Assembly: GCA_030144725.1 (NCBI GenBank)
Contig: JASKMD010000004.1
Coordinates: 4,809,853-4,873,852, forward strand
Origin: Haematococcus lacustris
Lineage: Eukaryota; Chlorophyta; Chlorophyceae; Chlamydomonadales; Haematococcaceae
DNA: 64,000 nucleotides
Direction: 5' to 3'
Numbering within the stretch: the first letter of the stretch is position 1; every line of letters starts with the position of its first letter. A program made the position numbers and the translations under genes. Of the stretch, positions 33,918-45,444 are shown piece after piece. The notes beneath the pieces are model-generated. The model did not search any database. It saw only the letters and a list, made by a program, of their open reading frames with translations, and had not been told where the DNA came from.

Positions 33918-34764
33918 CTGCACCTGACTGTAGTCATAGGCAGCTGGCTGCTGCTGCTGCTGCTGATGCTGCTGCTCTGCCAGGCCACCCCCCGCCTGGG
34001 CTGCTGCTGCTGAGGCCTGGGCTGCCCTGCGCCTGCTCCGTTGCTGGCAGGCAAGGCGGGTCGGCTGCCCTCCGCAGGTATGGCATAGTCTGGTCGGTTC
34101 CGGGAGTGGGCACTGGGGTCGTGGATGTCCTTGGTTTGAAGTACGATCTTCAGCTGCTCCAGCTGTGGGAACACCTTGTCCGCCAGGGTCTAGAGGAGTG
34201 ACAAGGAGTGAGGAGAAAGGTGAGTGACACTGTAGAAGGAGAGGGTGGGGACGTTGAGGGAGAGGATGACAAAGTGGGGAAAGGCCTGGCAAGGCAAAGG
34301 TTCGAGGTGGCATGTTGAGTGGGAATGGGAGAGCATGCCTACCTTTTTCAGTCTGACATACTTTGGGTCAGCCTTCTTGTAGTCTTGATGCCCAGGCAGT
34401 GTTTCAAGAATGAGGCTGCGGGGAAACACAGTAACAACGGTGGGGTAAGTCTGGGCCAACCTCTTCTCCAGGCTGCATACCCGTGCCTACCTGGCGAAGC
34501 GCATTAACATCACATACTGTTGCTCCTCGTTTCCTTCTCGCTCATAGCTATCCGCCTGTGCGCAGGGTTGGACGACATGACACGGAACCCTGCTACAGGC
34601 GCTGCACGGAAGCTGGCGCACGGAAGCTGCACCTGACGTAGAACTAGCTCCGCAGAGTGGTAGTACTTCGCGATGCTGATGCTGTTTTGCACGGCCCGAG
34701 GAGGGACAACTGCTGTGAGCTGCCGCACCAGCGAGGGATGCTCTCTGCTGCGTGGTGCAGGCAT
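33918..34764 (-). CDS. AMSH-like (STAMBP/AMSH3-type) deubiquitinase, N-terminal region, partial
   Basis: AMSH proteins are JAMM metalloproteases that remove ubiquitin chains at endosomes together with ESCRT. Exons are 34764-34633 (start MPAPRSREHPSLVRQL), 34555-34491, 34415-34343 and 34189-33918, and the phases fit. Joined, they match the N-terminal MIT-like/USP8-dimer region: SIAKYYHSAELVLRQ, ADSYEREGNEEQQYVML, SLILETLPGHQDYKKAD and FPQLEQLKIVLQ. The fourth exon runs into a Gln/Ser-rich linker and ends at a plausible GTAGAC donor. The JAMM domain with its metal-binding His residues is not in the window and may be lost in the N gap at 33107-33606. Without it, activity cannot be judged. Confidence 0.7.
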
Positions 34765-35410
34765 TCTCGTGCGAGGCTAGGCCTTACGAGTCCATTTAGG
34801 CTTGAGTGCACAATGATGCAAGCACATTGGCAAATGCTTGCATTTTTTGTTGACGTTTGGGGTTTACAGCGGCTGCAGATCCCTGAACAATGCCCTAACC
34901 ACATCATCATTTTGGTACTATGAAGCCATCTTCCTGTCGGAGAAGGTGCCGACTTCATGTAGCGGCAAGGGCTCGCCCCCATCCCACCCTCGTCCTCAAC
35001 TGCAAGCGACTCCAAGCATGACGTTACAGCAGCCATACCTGCAAGCACCTGGTAGCTATTAGTGGCAGCAGAACATGGCACAGTGCTATTGCCAATAGTA
35101 TTGGTACCGCACCATGGCATGGCCCTCAAACGTTGCCGGTTCATGCACCGTCTCCGTACCAGACTACGTCGAGTCGAGTCATAAGCAGGCCACTTGTATC
35201 AGCGCGATGTGAGCGTGTGTGTGTGCGGTGTATCAGCCCCATCTTACCTGGCCCCATTACCTGCCTCCAGCCCAGTTCCTGGTATAACGGGGCACGGTGG
35301 CGCACTGGTTCTTACACTCTTGATATCTGCTGCTCCACTGAGATGCGGGGGAAAGCCCAGAAACTCAACCCATACAGCTGATTAAGTCTTATCCTCGCCT
35401 GGCACAGGGA
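34765..35410. other. Intergenic stretch upstream of the AMSH-like gene
   Basis: No gene or repeat recognised. It should hold the promoter of the AMSH-like gene on the minus strand. Confidence 0.35.
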
Positions 35411-35524
35411 TCAGCTCCACTTGTACCCTATGTGCTGTGTTGCTGTTGTGCTGTGCTGCAGGGCAGCGATGCAGCTGCAGCCGCATGCCACAGGCACTGC
35501 AGCAAGCCCACCAGGCCTGAAGGC

Positions 35525-35790
35525 TGGAAGTTGGTCATGCTGGATTATGTCCAGCAGGTCATCTACCTGCACCTGACTGTAGTCATAGGCAGCTGGCTGC
35601 TGCTGCTGAGCAGCATCCTGAGCGGCGCTGGTGACTGTAGTGGCCCGCACCAGGGCCGCACCAGGGCCGACTGTAGTGGCCGCACCAGCGGCGCTGGTGA
35701 CTGTAGCCATAGGCAGCTGGCTGCTGCTGCTGAGCAGCACCTGAGCAGCACTGCTGCTGCTTGCCAGGCCACCCCCCGCCCAACCACCTG
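35525..35790 (-). pseudogene. Duplicated fragment of the AMSH-like fourth exon
   Basis: 35525-35610 repeats about 33890-33965 nearly exactly (the stretch coding YDYSQVQVDDLLDII in one frame), and 35740-35785 repeats a further piece near 33965-34000. It carries a short internal tandem repeat (GGCGCTGGTGACTGTAG units). It is an exon piece copied about 1.6 kb upstream of the parent gene. Confidence 0.7.
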
Positions 35791-35837
35791 TCCTCATTAG
35801 CTCCAGGAAAGAGTGCAACCGGTGTGGGGTTTGTAGT

Positions 35838-35935
35838 CATCAAGGGTGCGACCGAGGTTGCTGCAACTTGTTTGTAGTAGCTGAGTGAGATTACCCACAG
35901 TCCAACATGTTGTTCCTTGTTGAATAAGTTTTTGT
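35838..35935. repeat. Dispersed repeat, second copy at 59080-59170
   Basis: CATCAAGGGTGCGACCGAGG followed by TAGCTGAGTGAGATTACCCACAG recurs with some changes near 59080-59170. No boundaries or coding content are clear. Confidence 0.55.
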
Positions 35936-36898
35936 TGGCCTGAAGGCTGGAAGTAAGAAGGCTGGTCAACTGCCGGTCCACATGCCGGTCCTGCTTGCCC
36001 CGTTTTTGCGAATCCCTCACCCACGCGGTTCCATGCGCAGCTCGACGGATGATCCATGCCATGGACCATACCCGGTCATTGCCCTGCCGTGGCGTTGCCA
36101 ACTACCGCAACGGCCGCCCGACCCGCGCTCCAAGACATCACGGAGGATCGAGCGAGAGGGGTGCCGCAAATCTGAGGGTGTTGGACATCGCACGTGGGAC
36201 ATCACACGGCTTACGCTGAAGCGGCCCACACCTGCTTTTACCGCGCTGCGGTGCGTTGCGTTCGTGTCGTCATGCGCCGTGACGTAGTCGCCTTGGAGGC
36301 ACCGCGAGCAGCCCGTCACAGGCAGCCGGCAGCATGGGGAAGGGGAATGAGCTGAATGCGCACTACATGAGAGCTGCTCCTGATCCACCACCTCCTGCTG
36401 ATCCAACACCTCCTGCTCCTCCACCTTTTCCTGCCGCTCTTTCCCTTCCTTCACCCCCCGCCTCCTGCTGCCACTGCAGCCACCACTCCTGCTGCCACTG
36501 CTGCTCCCCTGCCTTGGCTGCCATCACCCTACTGCTTCTGAGCCTGGGTCTTGCGCCGCAGCAGCAGTCATGGCTGGATGACATCCCCTCCACCCCTGCC
36601 CCCCCTCCACCCCCCACCGCCATGGCACACACTTCAGAAGCGCAGGCCACAAACAGGTCACCCCTGGCAAAACAACACATCTGGTCAAGCCATCAGACAA
36701 ACGAGAAATGGCAGATGCCCCACAACACCTGCTCCCCCCACCCCTGCTGCCACCCCTGCCACCGCTGCCCACCCGCTACCGCCCCTGGGCCCCCCAATCC
36801 CGCCCATTTCACCCCCTCCACCCCTGCCGCCCCCGCTGCCCACCCGCTACCGCCCCTGCCCCCCTCCCCTCTGCCCACCCCCTGCCATCCGGGTGCAG

Positions 36899-37240
36899 GC
36901 TGCTGCAGGGAAGGTTGTGATGGGCGCTCTGGACGCCTTGGCCCTGTGCTGGGCGCTGGCCCGGTGTGCTGAGCCTGAGCCAGGCTGCCCGTGGCCCTCA
37001 CCCTGTGCCGCTGGCTGCTGGGCCTGGAGGCGGGTGGGCGGCCTGCTGGAGCTGGGCCGGCGCTGCATCACCGCGGGAGCCGCCGCCTGCTTCCGCCACA
37101 CCTGGCTGCCGGAGAAGCGGCGCGCGTTCCAGCTGCTGGCCATGTCGGAGCAGTGGCTGGCCAGGCGGGACCTGGGCGTGGTGCTGGAGGAGCTGCGCGC
37201 ACAAGGGGCTGTGCAGGGGCTGTGGTGGGTGACCTACCCC

Positions 37241-37310
<70 letters not shown>

Positions 37311-37320
37311 CCGCTGCCGC

Positions 37321-37364
<44 letters not shown>

Positions 37365-40267
37365 GCTGCCGCTGCTGCTGCTGCTCCCGCTGCTGATGGG
37401 ACTGACAACATGAGGGGCAGGGGCGGGGGGGCTTCTGCTGCTGCTGGCATCGTTGCTGCTGTCACTACTGTGACTGGTTAGGGTCGCCAAGGGTGCACCA
37501 TGTTCAGTATCACAGCTGGCTGCGCCATGGCTGCTGTCACAAAGGGTGCAACATGTTGGCGGGTGCAGCCTTGCTGAGGGTCGCCAAGGGTGCAACCGTT
37601 TTGTTCTCGTAGCTTGCTGCGGCAAGTGCCTGTTGCTGCTGGCCTGCTGAGGCAGACCCTGCTGGGCTGGTGGGTAACTGCAGGGTCAGGCCTGCCAGCC
37701 AGCGCCCAGGGGAGCGGGAGCTGTGGGTGCTGTATGTACACGGTGAGGGGGGAGGGGGGGAAGGTGGAAGGTGGAGGGGGGAGGGGGGGAGGGGGGGAGG
37801 GGGGGAGGGGGGAGGGGGGAGGGGGGAGGGGGGGAGGGGGGAGGTGGGGAGGGGGGAGGGGGGAGGGGGGGAGGGGGGAGGGGGGAGGGGGGGAGGGGGG
37901 GAGGGGGGAGGGGGGAGGGGGGAGGGGGGAGGGGGGAGGGGGGAGGGGGGAGGGGGGGAGGGGGGAGGGGGGAGGGGGGAGGGGGGGAGGGGGGAGGGGG
38001 GAGTGGGGGGAGGGGGGAGGGGGGAGGGGGGAGGGGGGAGGGGGGAGGGGGGAGGGGGGAGGGGGGAGGGGGGGAGGGGGGAGGGGGGGAGGGGGGAGGG
38101 GGGAGGGGGGAGGGGGGAGGGGGGAAGGGGGAGGGGGGAGGGGGAGAGGGGGGAGGGGGGGAGGGGGGGAGGGGGGGAGGGGGGAGGGGGGAGGGGGGAG
38201 GTCGGGGAGGATTGTCAGCTCATCAGCCCTGCCTGTGTGTGTCCAGCCCTACCACTGCCCAGTGTCGTGTCCCGGCTGTCCTGGCCCTGGCTGCAGGAGG
38301 GGCCATGGTTGCCGGCGCCAGCGGCATGTATGCCCGCTCCTTTACCCGGCTGGTGCAGCAGCTGCAGGCGCTAGGGGTTGTCTGCCCGGCTGCTGTCTGT
38401 GGAGTACCCGCTGGCCCCTGAACAGCCGCACCCCGCTGCCCTGCAAGCCACACTGGCTGCCTGGCGCCACCTGCTGGAGTGCAGCAAGCAAGGCCAGGGC
38501 AAGGCCTGCTACGCCATTAGTGAGCCACTACCCCCTTGAACAGTCCACGCTGCACCCTGCCTATGCCATGCAGGCCAGGCGGCGTGTAGGGGCCAGGGAA
38601 GGGGGGTGGTGGGGTCACGCTGCAGTCCTGGTGGCCACCAGCCATGTGGGGGGTGGGGTGCGGGGCACTGCCTCATGGTCATACCCGCAGGCACACAGAT
38701 CACATGTGGAGCGCTGAGCTGCCCCCACCACCCCTGACACCCCCTGTCTGCTTGCCCCCTGCCCCCCTGCTGCTGCATCTTCCCCTGCCCCCTGCTGCTG
38801 CTGCCCCCTGCGCCACCCCACCAGCTCATCTCCCCCTGCTGCCAATGCCCTGATGTGTTACCCGGCGGGCTGCAGTGGGGGACTCAGCGGGGGGGCAACC
38901 TGGCGCTGGCCTGCCTCATGGCGCTGCATGACCAGAGCAAGCCTCAGGCCCAACCCAACTGCCCCCACCAGCCTGGCCAAACCCAGACTCCTCCCCCCAT
39001 CCAGACTCCTCCCCCCACCCAGCAGCCCGCCATCCAGACCCGGCCTCAGCTCGTTGGTGCCGTGCTCATCTCCCCCTGGCTAGACCTCTCCCCCTCCTCC
39101 CACTCCCACATCCACTGCGGCTCCCGCTGGCTCCCCCCGCCCCCCACCACCCCACACATCTGGCCATGCACCCGGCAGGGCCTGCCGCCGCCCAGCCCCC
39201 GCCCCCTACCCACCCACCCAGCCGGCCCCCTGCCAGGCACCCCTAAGGACTCTCAGGACTGCCCCTGCTGGGCTGCACAGCGCCAGCGCCTGGCCGCTGA
39301 CATGCTCACCCCTGGCGACCTGAGGCACTGCGCTGAGCTGTATGCGCCGGGGCGGCTGGGCAGCCTGCTAGTGTCTCCCGCTGTGGCGGCTGGGTCTGAC
39401 ACGCAGCGGGTGCTGAGGGAGCTGGTGGCGCAGCCGGTGCTGGTGCTGGCGGGAGGGGAGGAGATCATGCTGTGAGTGAGGGAGTGAGGGAGGGGGGCCA
39501 TGTGCCATGGGTCTTGGCTATGGGCCGTGGGCCGTGTGACTGCCACCCCCATGGGAGGGTGAGAGGGGCGGGGGAGTGACAGAGATGCCAGGAGTGGTGT
39601 GATTGAAAGAGTGAGGTGGGGGTTTGAAGAGTGGGGTCACAGGGGTGTAGGGGTCCATGGCAGGGAGGACCATGAGGGGCATGGGGTTATGAAGCAAGGG
39701 TAGGGTGAGGGGGTGTTGCATGCTCTTGCATGCGGTCTGCACGCACTGTTCTGCCAAATGCGTCCACATGCACAGTGAGTTGCATGCTTATTATTCCTCA
39801 TGCACCCATGCATCGTGTGAAGCGGGATCGCTTGGCCTGCTGCCTGCTGCCTTGCTCTGCCCAGGCCGGACATCCAGCGGTGGGCAGACGGCGTCAACCA
39901 GCCCTATACCCCGCTGGGCAGAGCTGCACAGCGCCATGCAGCCGCGGTGGCCATGCAGGCGCTCGGGGCTGAGCCAGGCCAGTCAGCAACTCAGGACCTG
40001 GCAGCAGCTAATGGCAAGGTGGCAGCGCAGGACATGGCACCGGGGAGCCACACAGCAGCTGCGGCAAACGGCACAGCAGCAGGCATTGCCATGGATGGTA
40101 GTGAGGGGGCCAAGGGGGCGGCGGAGCAGGTGGTGCAGCAGGTGGTGGACTTGCAGGTGGTGGCGGGGGCGGTGCATGTCTACCCCCTGCTGCCGGGTCA
40201 TGGCCCGCACTGGGCAGCTGTGGGTCGCTACCTCGCAAGCTGCGTGGCAGCAGCAGCAGCAGGCTGA
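36899..40267 (+). CDS. Alpha/beta hydrolase, hormone-sensitive-lipase-type carboxylesterase
   Basis: This is an esterase/lipase of the HSL branch. Exons are 36899-37224, 37684-37742, 38297-38519, 38876-39471 and 39865-40267 (stop TGA). They read, in order, WLPEKRRAFQLLAMSEQW, WVLYVHGGAMVAG (oxyanion HGG), LLSVEYPLAPEQPHPAAL, AIMGDSAGGNLALA (nucleophile Ser), LVGAVLISPWLDLS, VLVLAGGEEIMLPDIQRW (acid residue region) and HVYPLLPGHGPHW (catalytic His). Two single extra bases break the frame: one C near 38380 and one G in the G7 run just after GDSA. Removing both gives 534 aa from 36899 with every phase correct. A first exon may start at 36334 (MGKGNEL, hydrophobic stretch) but is unproven. The substrate is unknown. 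Confidence 0.82.
37241..37395. repeat. (CTG)n array in hydrolase intron
   Basis: CTG triplets with two interruptions, directly after the donor of the exon ending at 37224. Confidence 0.9.
37746..38206. repeat. (GGGGGGA)n purine array in hydrolase intron
   Basis: About 460 bp of G5-7A units with no pyrimidine for long stretches, in the intron 37743-38296. This strand is the transcribed sense, so the pre-mRNA carries the G-rich form. Confidence 0.93.
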
Positions 40268-40764
40268 TGCAGTGCAGTGGGTGGGGGGCAGTGCAGGTCA
40301 AGAGGTGTGGGGTGCATGGGGATGCAGCACCTGCAGCTGCTCCTGCTGGTGTGACAGCGCTTGTGGTTTTGAAGCTGTTATACATGCTGCCACTGTAGCT
40401 GTGGGGCAGGAGCTAAGTGTGACACGGCGTGAGAGTGAGAGGCAGGGCAGCCTGCAGATCTACGCGGTAGCTCCAAAAGCCGCTTCGTGGTCAAACGCGA
40501 TCCTCGCTTCGTGAGGAAGTGGGCGATGTTTACTGTGTAGTGCGAGCGCAGCCAAATTGTCGGTCCCTGACGATGATCTTGTTGCTTTGTACAGCAGGCC
40601 CAGTCCTTTTGGATTAGTGGTTAGACCTCGACGGCCATCTTCAGTGGGCCATGTAAGCACTGAGTAACATCTGTACCCACGCCAACCCCAAATGCTGATG
40701 CCAATGCCTCTGTCACTGCCCATGGCACTATTGCAGTGCAAAGCTACATACATCGCAGACAGCC

Positions 40765-42584
40765 TCATTGCCACATGCCCCGCGTCATCCAGCGTGCTTG
40801 CATCACTATACGGTCCCACGCCGCCCCAAAGCTGTCCAATGCTGGGCGGGTGTCTAAGAACATGGCAGCGGGGGGACCGCCCGGCTGCGGTACACCGGCG
40901 TAGAAATCGATGACGTATCTGACCTGTAGCCGGCGCCGGACAGCACACACCGCCTTGGGGAACGAACCGCCAGATATTGATACATGTGGACGACATGCAG
41001 CCCGACCATGAAGCTTACTTGCATGAAGGTGTCTCACATGAACCTTCCCTAGCAACAATCTTACCTCTCCCAATTTCCCACTACCTAACTCCACCCCGTC
41101 CACTATTTTCGTTCTTTAGTGCGATTAGTGGTAGGTAGTTCCACAACGACTGCAAGGTCACGGGTCTGAACCCACCTAGAGGCGTAGCAGTAGACTACTC
41201 TTATGGCCTAAGTATGCAAAGAGCTGCAATTTCAAGGCACCAACTTCCCTTTATGTACGCTTGTAGCCGAGTCTTTCTTTCCCACTACCTACACAGCTAC
41301 AAGGCTCACTTTGGTGTAGGTCACAGGCAAAAAGCAAACGTGGCATTCTGGAGTGTGTTCTCTTCACTGTCTTGATATACGTCAAGATATAGCGATAGGC
41401 AAGCTCCTAGGCTACCTTGTCTGGCTCCCCATAGTGGCCATGCGGTCATGCTGCTTGAAGTTGCAGGCCCTGTGTGCTGCCGCCTCACCTGGTGCCCACA
41501 GCGGTCCACCACCCAGTCGTGCCTGTCAAAGGGCAGCGCATAACCCAGGGCGTTGAGGAGCCGGGCCTTGGGAGACAGGTCAGCAGGGCGGCCCTGGAAG
41601 CGCACCAGGCGCGGCCCCTGAGGGCAGTCTGCGCAGTGCAGGGCTTCCCAGGCCTTCACCTGCACAGCGCATGCAAGGGCGCCACCCAGGGCTGACTACG
41701 CAGCACGCTATCTATGTGTGAGAGAGTATGAGATGAATGAATACGCAAACAAAGGTATGGCATGCAGACGACAATATTGACCAAGACCAAGACAGACTGT
41801 AACTCTGCAGCTTGCACGAGGGACAGGTAACACAGCACGCTATGTGAGCTCTGGCACGAACTGACCCTGGCCTCTGGCCAGACATCTGTCTTTGCACTGG
41901 CCTCAGGCTAGGCCCTCACCTCTGCCCAAGCCCGCTCATTGACTGAGTTGTGAATGGCCACCACAGTGCTCATGTCTTGTGCAGCCGGCTGCCAACCCTG
42001 CAGCGGCAGGGAGCGGGTGGGGTGGGGTGGGGTGGGGTGGGGTGGGGTGGGGTGGGGTGGGGTGGGGTGGGGTGGGGTGGGGTGGGGTGGGGTGGGGTGG
42101 GGTGGGGTGGGGTGGGGTGGGGTGGGGTGGGGTGGGGTGGGGTGGGGTGGGGTGGGGTGGGGTGGGGTGGGGTGGGGTGGGGTGGGGTGGGGTGGGGTGG
42201 GGTGGGGTGGGGTGGGGTGGGGTGGGGTGGGGTGGGGTGGGGTGGGGTGGGGTGGGGTGGGGTGGGGTGGGGTGGGGTGGGGTGGGGTGGGGTGGGGTGG
42301 GGTGGGGTGGGGTGGGGTGGGGGTGGGGTGGGGTGGGGTGGGGTGGGGTGGGGTGGGGTGGGGTGGGGTGGGGTGGGGTGGGGTGGGGTGGGGTGGGGTG
42401 GGGTGGGGTGGGGTGGGGTGGGGTGGGGTGGGGCGGGGTCCTGGATACCCAAGCTTGCCTTGCGCTGCATGGCATTGTAAAACATCTGCTCAGACGGATA
42501 CATCCACACTTGCTCCGCCTGCTGTCCGCCTGAGCCCTGGGGCAGCTGCTGGTGTGCAGGCAGCTTGTCAGGCGGAGCCGCCAT
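40765..42584 (-). CDS. Cytochrome c heme lyase (holocytochrome c synthase)
   Basis: The enzyme attaches heme covalently to cytochrome c in the mitochondrial intermembrane space. Exons are 42584-42459, 41997-41920, 41659-41489 and 40923-40765 (stop TGA). All are phase 0 and give 177 aa. Family signatures appear in order: [16 protein letters not shown] joined to [67 protein letters not shown] and [12 protein letters not shown]. The His in [12 protein letters not shown] lies in the segment tied to heme handling. The first intron uses a GC donor (AAG|GCAAGC) and contains a long GGGGT array. The protein is short at its N-terminus. The usual Cys-Pro motifs upstream are not in the chosen frame, so a 5' exon may be missing. 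Confidence 0.9.
42014..42438. repeat. (GGGGT)n pentanucleotide array in the heme-lyase intron
   Basis: About 85 almost perfect units, with one extra G near 42321 that shifts phase. It fills most of the GC-AG intron 42458-41998. The coding strand is (ACCCC)n. Confidence 0.97.
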
Positions 42585-42599
42585 GGGGATGCTGCTACG

Positions 42600-44019
42600 T
42601 TGGCGACTTACCCCCAGGGCAGGGCTTGTGTCTGCGCATGCAAGTAGGTGTATAGGCAGGGGCCCAGGTCACATTTGCCAAGTGCATAGAAGTAACACTG
42701 TGCAGGTGTGATGCAGCATGCAAGTGGTCGGTCTTGGGTGGGGTTGTGAACAGGCGTAGCAAATGACACGACTTACGAGCATACATAACAGTCATGTCCA
42801 TGCCATCCACCTTCTACAAGCATTCTGTTATGTGTGCATGCATGCATGCATGCATAAGAAAGGAAAGGAGTCACTTGTGCTCATGGGCAAGGAAAGGAAC
42901 AGGGCTGATGCCCTGTGTGTAGCATCACCAGTACCTGGTCCCCACTCAGCACCTTCCACACACCTAAGCATCGCCTGCGACTGCCTGACCTCAGGTGATT
43001 GCTTTTTCCGGCCTGACCCGGCCTGACCAGGCTGTTGCCTTGCCTGGCCTGGCCTCAGCCAAGTGTGATGTGAGGCTGAAGGGTTGCTGGCCTGTGGTGA
43101 GAGGGCCTGGGCCTGTGGTCCCGGTGCCATGGAGCTGTCGGGCTGTGGGGTCAGGGACCTGGAACACACCCCGCCGCCACCCCCTGCCTACCTGGGCTGC
43201 TAGGCGCTCCCTGGCCCTGGCCTGTGGCAGCAGGTTGGGGTGTTGGGAGGGGCGCCACATCAGGTGATGCTGGCTTGAGCCACCAGCCCCAGCTTCTGGG
43301 CTGCTTCTGGGTGATGCTGCCAGAGCTCACCACTCCTCCACTGACACCTGCAGCGTGCAAAGTGCTGCTTTGCTCCACTGTGCAAGAGAGGGGTGTAGTC
43401 CCAACCACGCAGCCCCCATACCCTGCTCTGTACGCCTTTACCCCATACCTTAATCCCCCCTCTTTGGCCACAGACCTGCCTGACTGACAGTCACGTGCCA
43501 ATGCCTGCACTGCCTGACCTTCTGCAGCACCAGTTAATGCGCCTGGCTGACTGTACAGTTCCAAAGGCAGCTGGGTTAAGGGGTGGAAAGCCTCCTTGCT
43601 GTCTGTTGGTAAGACAACAGGACAACTGCTGCCGCCACTGCTGCTGCGGCAAGGTGGCTCTTGCTGTGGCGAAAGGCTTGGACTTGTATCATGTTCCGTG
43701 GACCGGGGTGACACAACCTGGTCACCTGCGTACATGGGGTTTGGCTACCTAAGGTGGCATGATGGTGGCAGACAGCGCGGGTTATTCGGCTGGCGCACCC
43801 TGTCTCTGCGATTGCGCGCCTCCGCAGTCGACGCCCGATGTGACGTCGGAAAGCTTGACAAACGTCTTGTGTGCGCGTGCAAAACTGGCTGTTGTGTTCA
43901 TCAATGAGCATTAGGTTTAAGTGGAAAGGCTAAGGGGAATAGTGAATGGTTGCATGCACATGTTATTGATACTGACAACATGCACACGACCTTGAGGCAC
44001 TGCTTTCCTTGGGCATGGT
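42600..44019. other. Stretch without a supported gene
   Basis: A 194-codon open frame on the minus strand (43735-43151) has mixed composition but no recognised domain and no clear splice signals, so I do not call it. A short CATG run (ATGCATGCATGCATGC) lies at 42838-42856. Confidence 0.35.
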
Positions 44020-44850
44020 GTGCAACTCTCCAACCCAGTGCAAACACGCATGCTCAGCTTTCTCAGGTTTGCTGCCAGGGTACGTAGCTCAGTGTCAGGC
44101 CTGATGGTGCTGCATGAGTTGGGGCAGCTGCCCCTCCAGCTTTACTGGCTAAGGGCTGCATGCAAGTTCTGGAACACTGCCAAACTTTCCCATAGTGACC
44201 TGCTAATGAGGGTCATCAAGGCAGATGTGGAGTTAGGCAGGAGCTGTCAGGCTAGTTGGAGCGCTCAGTTCCAGCTGGCCGCCAGAGAGCTGATGGGGGA
44301 TGAGTTTACCTTGAGCCCGGACATGGTCCTAGGCACCAAGGCTTTGGAAGTCAAGTGGCTCGAGAGGTGGGGGAGGCGTTGGGTTGGGTTTGAGGGGAAC
44401 CCTAGACTGCCTGAGACGGTGCATCGGGAGAGATGTTCGTATGCTGCATGGTTCAAGCATGGGGACGGCATTGGCATCAATCACATGGCACCACATCTGC
44501 TGAACAGACAGCTCTCTACAGAAGTTCGCACGAGCTTGACTAGGTTCAGGTTAGGCAACAGCGGTCTGGGGGTGGAGAAGGCTCGGTTTGAGGGGGTAAC
44601 TTTCATTGATCGCACATGCACCAGATGCACAGAGGGGGTAGTGGATGACGCCATGCATTTCATCTTTGAGTGCACTGCCACGAGTTCCATCAGGGAGCAG
44701 CCGGAGTTTGCCATGACTTTACAGAACAATAATGAGAACTTGCATGACTTCATGTTGAGCCCATGTGCACCTTTGTTTGTGCACCTTGCTATGAAGTGCG
44801 TTACAGAAAGTCCTGAACCCCTTGAGGGGGAGGGCGGCCTAGCAGCCTAA
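44020..44850 (+). mobile_element. Non-LTR retrotransposon (LINE) 3' fragment, C-terminal coding part
   Basis: A 276-codon frame without breaks resembles the region after reverse transcriptase in algal LINE proteins: LTRFRLGNSGLGVEKARF then RTCTRCTEGVVDDAMHFIFEC, a C-x2-C...H-x4-C zinc knuckle of the zf-RVT kind. No RT domain is seen upstream, so this is a 5'-truncated copy, as LINE insertions often are. The intact frame suggests a fairly recent insertion. Base composition is less GC-extreme than the neighbours. The family assignment rests on this domain only. Confidence 0.6.
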
Positions 44851-45444
44851 CGGCTGACGGCTTAAGCGGTGTAAGCCACATCACACACGACCTTGATGCT
44901 GCCCACTCCACGCCACCGTGTACGCGTCCAAGGTAGACCTGTAGTCTTTGCTGAGCTTGTGTTTGCAATAGTAGCACCATGCTGCTGGGGATCGTTTGTG
45001 GCAATCGCGCAGGTCCTGGGTCATCCGAAAGCTCTAGCCTGGAGCCGGACGAATTGCTGCTATTGGTTTTACCTTCAATCAAAGTTGAAAAAAATAGAGA
45101 CCTTTCGGCCATAGCAGAGCACAGCGACACGTTACACTCTGCTCGGCTGCATGCGAGTATCTGGTCAACATGCACTTCAGCTGCTGGACATGCTTACTTC
45201 AGCTCCCTCAGGCAAGACATAGGTGCGCCTGATGGCAAGTCACTCAACCATGTCAGTGATAGTCATCAGCTTGCATCATTTCCATGTATTGTGCGCATCA
45301 AAATGGGCTCTTTGTGATAATCTCAAACAGTGCTATGTTGTCAAACGAGTCACATTAGTATGACTTATGAGGGCAGCTACCAGCTGCCTACATGACGTTA
45401 CTGCCATGGCAGGTAGTGTCTACAAGGCATTCTTGCTCGAAGGC
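44851..45444. other. Intergenic stretch
   Basis: Between the LINE fragment and the end of the 12-exon secreted-protein gene. I see no gene or clear repeat. Confidence 0.35.

Noticed and set aside
41110..41210. Possible tRNA or SINE with a GGGTCTGAACCC box
   Set aside because: The box is close to a B box but no cloverleaf or second copy was found.
41936..42655. His-Pro-Thr-Pro and Gly-Val-Gly-Trp repeat proteins
   Set aside because: Products of the GGGGT array inside the heme-lyase intron.
43151..43735. 194-codon minus-strand frame
   Set aside because: Mixed composition but no recognised motif, and it overlaps similarly long frames on other strands.
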